Under the pieces are notes generated by a model. The model made no database searches and was not told the origin of the DNA. It worked only from the letters and a program-made list of their open reading frames with translations. A stretch of 30,594 bases of DNA from a virus: positions 1-30,594 of IMG/VR virus record IMGVR_UViG_3300045008_000167, one strand, 5' to 3'. The position numbers were made by a program, and so were the translations under genes. Shown here one piece after another: positions 28,883 through 30,594 of this stretch (positions are counted from its first letter, which is position 1; every line of letters begins with the position of its first letter).

Positions 28883-29167
28883 TCATGGGGTGAGTATCTG
28901 GATGATGACACCGCCGCTTTTGCGGAGCTGCTCGACCTGCTCGACCTCCTTGCGGCGTTCGGCGCGCAGCTCGTCGAAGATTACCCGCTGCCGCTTCGAC
29001 ACGGCGAGACTGATGCGGGCTGCCGTCTCCTGGACCCGTTCGAGCTGCTCCAGCGTGAGCGCTGAGGCGACCTCGTTCATCAGGCCCTCCTCGAGGGTAT
29101 CCACAATGGGATTCCCCGAAGAGAACTGCCCGCCGGAACGGGGCTGCTGGTCGTGATTGGCATTCAT
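28883..29167 (-). CDS. Small helical hypothetical protein
   Basis: A 94-residue protein; its start overlaps the upstream stop as ATGA. The N-terminus is polar (MNANHDQQPRSGGQFSSG). The rest is a long helix with a charged coiled-coil pattern (LTLEQLERVQETAARISLAV, RQRVIFDELRAERRKEVEQV). No family is recognised. An 84-base gap with a promoter-like palindrome follows its stop. Confidence 0.55.
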   Translation of the reverse strand: MNANHDQQPRSGGQFSSGNPIVDTLEEGLMNEVASALTLEQLERVQETAARISLAVSKRQRVIFDELRAERRKEVEQVEQLRKSGGVIIQILTP

Positions 29168-29505
29168 CGCGCCCCCTTTTCTTCAGCGATAAAGTCTTCG
29201 TAGTTTTTCCGCCACGCCGTGAACGCGGCGGCGTAAGGAGCTATCGCGCGCTTGTATTGCTCAAAGCGCCTTTTTGTTCCTTGCAAAAACCAATCCACCA
29301 CCGGCTCCCGCAATTCATAGAGAGCGGACAGTTTTTTTACGTCCGTCTCCCTCCGCTCTCCAAAAATAGCCTGCTGCTCTTCCTTAAAGGCTTTGAGGGA
29401 TTCTTGAATGTCCCATTCGAAAGCGGTTTTGTGCGGAAGCACCTCGGCCTGAAATTGTGCCACTCTCTGCTCGTACGTCATATGACACAATACCTCCATT
29501 TTCAT
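29164..29505 (-). CDS. Small helical hypothetical protein
   Basis: A 113-residue protein from ATG 29505 (ATGA overlap with the excisionase-like gene upstream); ATG at residue 9 (MTYEQRVAQFQAEVLPHK) is an alternative start. It is rich in charged and aromatic residues (ALYELREPVVDWFLQGTKRR, FEQYKRAIAPYAAAFTAWRK), predicted mostly helical. No motif is recognisable. Coupled with 28883-29167, it may be part of an accessory or host-takeover pair. Confidence 0.55.
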   Translation of the reverse strand: MKMEVLCHMTYEQRVAQFQAEVLPHKTAFEWDIQESLKAFKEEQQAIFGERRETDVKKLSALYELREPVVDWFLQGTKRRFEQYKRAIAPYAAAFTAWRKNYEDFIAEEKGAR

Positions 29506-29705
29506 CTGACTCTCCTGTATGTTTTAGGGCCGCGTTCCTGACGGTCCCGAATCCAGGTGCGCAGATACTCCTGATCGATGCGCACGCAGCGCCCGACGTG
29601 CACCGGGTACAGGAGTTTCGAGGAGATCCATCCCTCGACGGTGCGGGGGGACACGTGAAGGATTTCCGCTACCTCTTGTATGGTCAGGAGGTGCTCGATT
29701 TGCAT
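29502..29705 (-). CDS. Excisionase-like helix-turn-helix protein
   Basis: A 67-residue protein from ATG 29705 with AGGAGG 4 bases upstream. LLTIQEVAEILHVSPRTVEG then WISSKLLYPVHVGRCVRID is the winged-helix HTH_17/Xis pattern, ending in a basic tail (DRQERGPKTYRR). Such proteins bend DNA at attachment sites or regulate early genes. No integrase is in the window, so a regulatory role is equally possible. Confidence 0.8.
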   Translation of the reverse strand: MQIEHLLTIQEVAEILHVSPRTVEGWISSKLLYPVHVGRCVRIDQEYLRTWIRDRQERGPKTYRRVR

Positions 29706-29893
29706 GGCGCCTCCTGAAAATTTTTCATCGCACCGATCCGCTCCCTCGCGGATCTGATATCATGTTCAATGTGAGGTACCGCCCCGGGAGGCGGGGGCTG
29801 GGGAGGTGAGGTCCTCCCGGGGCGGTCGAGGGAAACGCTGCCGCCCGCGTGGGAGGGCATGGCGGCAGTATTGAGATCGGAGGTGATAGTCAT
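29684..29893 (-). CDS. Small proline-rich protein coupled to the XRE gene
   Basis: A 69-residue frame from ATG 29893, overlapping the XRE stop as ATGA and preceded by GAGGAGG. It reads MTITSDLNTAAMPSHAGGSV, then a proline-rich stretch (SPPQPPPPGAVPHIEHD) and a helix. Low complexity and lack of motifs make function unclear. The coupled junction is the main support. Confidence 0.45.
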   Translation of the reverse strand: MTITSDLNTAAMPSHAGGSVSLDRPGRTSPPQPPPPGAVPHIEHDIRSARERIGAMKNFQEAPCKSSTS

Positions 29894-30090
29894 GCGGCCT
29901 CCTCGCCGAGGATGTAGGCACAGGAGACGCCGAGGACCTCGGAGAGCCTGCGAAGCGTTCCGAGGTCAGGGGAAGACATGCCCACTTCCCAGCGCGCTAC
30001 CGTGACGCGATCTACGCAGAGCTTCTCGGCTAGAGCCTCTTGCGTGAGACCATTTGCCTTTCTCGCTGCCGCGAGCCCCGGTAGATTCAT
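29890..30090 (-). CDS. XRE-family (Cro/CI-like) repressor
   Basis: A 66-residue protein from ATG 30090 with AGGAGG upstream. It is a single helix-turn-helix domain: LAAARKANGLTQEALAEKLC, VDRVTVARWEVGMSSPDLGT, LRRLSEVLGVSCAYIL. It is the size of Cro rather than CI because it lacks a C-terminal dimerisation or cleavage domain. Its own promoter (30122-30150) contains an inverted repeat with GTTACC halves, so it is probably self-regulated. It may also act at the late promoter, which carries a matching sequence. Confidence 0.85.
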   Translation of the reverse strand: MNLPGLAAARKANGLTQEALAEKLCVDRVTVARWEVGMSSPDLGTLRRLSEVLGVSCAYILGEEAA

Positions 30091-30121
30091 AGGTAACGCC
30101 TCCTGCTACATTTTCGGAATC

Positions 30122-30150
30122 ATGGTAACACAATCCGTTACCCGTGTCAA
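30122..30150 (-). promoter_or_regulatory. XRE promoter with embedded operator
   Basis: On the minus strand TTGACA (30150-30145), 17 bases and TACCAT (30127-30122). Between and over the hexamers lies the inverted repeat GGTAAC (30124-30129) / GTTACC (30137-30142) with a 7-base centre. Further half sites lie at 30092-30097 (GGTAAC) and 30155-30160 (TGTTAC). This layout is typical of an autoregulated phage repressor. Confidence 0.8.
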
Positions 30151-30184
30151 TAGGTGTTACAAAATATTCTCAGAATGATCATGA

Positions 30185-30198
30185 AAGTGTGGACACTT
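30185..30198. promoter_or_regulatory. Inverted repeat in the early intergenic region
   Basis: AAGTGT-GG-ACACTT lies 9 bases past the stop of the gene ending at 30207 and 35 bases upstream of the XRE -35. No T run follows, so an operator for another DNA-binding protein is more likely than a terminator. Confidence 0.45.
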
Positions 30199-30206
30199 CA
30201 TGGCGC

Positions 30207-30392
30207 TCACCTCCACGTCTTGTGAACGGGGACCGACTGCGCTTCAGCCCACTTTTCGAGGGTCTTCTCCTCGAAACGGATACTCCCACATATCTTGACG
30301 TAAGGGATCTTCTTCAACTGAATCCAACCCCTCAGGGTGGGAACGGGGGTTGAAAGCAATTGCGATGCAGATTTGATGTCGATCAGCTTCAT
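30207..30392 (-). CDS. Small excisionase-like DNA-binding protein
   Basis: A 61-residue protein from ATG 30392 with AAAGGAGG upstream; the open frame continues further but over repeat-containing intergenic DNA. MKLIDIKSASQLLSTPVPTL then RGWIQLKKIPYVKICGSIRF is an HTH_17-type winged helix, with EEKTLEKWAE as the final helix. It may be a Xis, a copy-control protein or a regulator acting at the nearby 11-bp repeats. Confidence 0.7.
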   Translation of the reverse strand: MKLIDIKSASQLLSTPVPTLRGWIQLKKIPYVKICGSIRFEEKTLEKWAEAQSVPVHKTWR

Positions 30393-30484
30393 ATCGGGGG
30401 AACCTCCTTTGGAGACTTTCTGGAGAGTTCCCGTGCACGGGTGCCCTTCACCAATATCATAGCAGGCCGCCTCCTGCCGTGTCT

Positions 30485-30528
30485 CCCGACAAGTACCCGA
30501 CAAGTACCCGACAAGTACCCGACAAGTA
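30485..30528. repeat. Four perfect 11-bp direct repeats (iteron-like)
   Basis: CCCGACAAGTA is repeated four times without spacers, 93 bases upstream of the excisionase-like gene. A period of 11 bp is close to one helical turn, so all copies face the same side of the DNA. The unit length is not a multiple of three, arguing against coding repeats. Likely binding sites for a replication, excision or regulatory protein. The rest of 30393-30594 shows no clear gene or promoter. Confidence 0.85.
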
Positions 30529-30594
30529 CTGAAATTTTTCGTAACAGGGAGGGATGGAGACCTATTCGCCTGATAATACACGAGAATGATTCAA

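Noticed and set aside
28782-29156. Plus-strand gene driven by the promoter at 28800
   Set aside because: The only frame there is Ser/Arg-rich antisense of the gene at 28883-29167 and its start lies before the predicted transcript start.
30485-30528. CRISPR array or coding repeat
   Set aside because: Units are only 11 bp, contiguous and not a multiple of three.

Overview
The window is part of a tailed dsDNA phage or prophage with an HK97-type head. Almost every gene lies on the minus strand, so transcription runs from high to low coordinates. Genes are tightly packed, often joined by ATGA or GTGA start/stop overlaps, and carry strong GGAGG-type ribosome binding sites. The tail tube gene plus terminator-, closure- and connector-type genes suggest a long-tailed, probably siphovirus-like virion. 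The host cannot be named. Strong Shine-Dalgarno sites, SpoVG-like and RecU-like proteins and a sigma-region-4-like regulator recall phages of Bacillota, but the fairly high GC content fits many uncultured lineages. No integrase, lysis genes or tape measure protein lie inside the window.

Layout in transcription order (right to left). 30594-28574: control region with an 11-bp iteron-like array, three small DNA-binding proteins (two excisionase-like, one XRE repressor with an operator-filled promoter) and short unknown genes. 28581-22309: replication and recombination block with Cys-rich proteins, a candidate single-strand annealing protein, two tandem SpoVG-like proteins, an HD-domain protein, a replisome organizer and a DnaB-type helicase. 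22312-17094: accessory block with two DNA methyltransferases, a truncated C5-methyltransferase remnant, a RecU-like nuclease, a DUF7768-like protein and many very small proteins. 16857-15824: AT-rich insert that looks like cargo. 15775-15086: a sigma-region-4-like regulator followed at once by a good promoter and an intrinsic terminator, a likely control point for late genes. 15069-13435: a ParB/PAPS-reductase-like fusion and, on the opposite strand with its own promoter, a DUF523/TudS-like gene. 13273-1: small and large terminase, portal fused to a MuF-like domain, prohead protease, major capsid protein, decoration-like protein, a secreted-looking fibre, a shortened tRNA-like element, connector and tail completion genes, and the start of a tail tube gene running off the left edge.

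The most unusual elements are: the lone plus-strand TudS-like gene converging on the ParB/PAPS-reductase fusion; the promoter-terminator pair before the late operon, whose -10 region matches the XRE promoter at 13 of 14 bases; a 14-residue tandem repeat inside the adenine methyltransferase; a tRNA-like element with a reduced anticodon arm inside the head operon; and a conserved-looking coding stretch split by an apparent frameshift at about 17320.

All functions come from reading motifs in the sequence; no database search was run.
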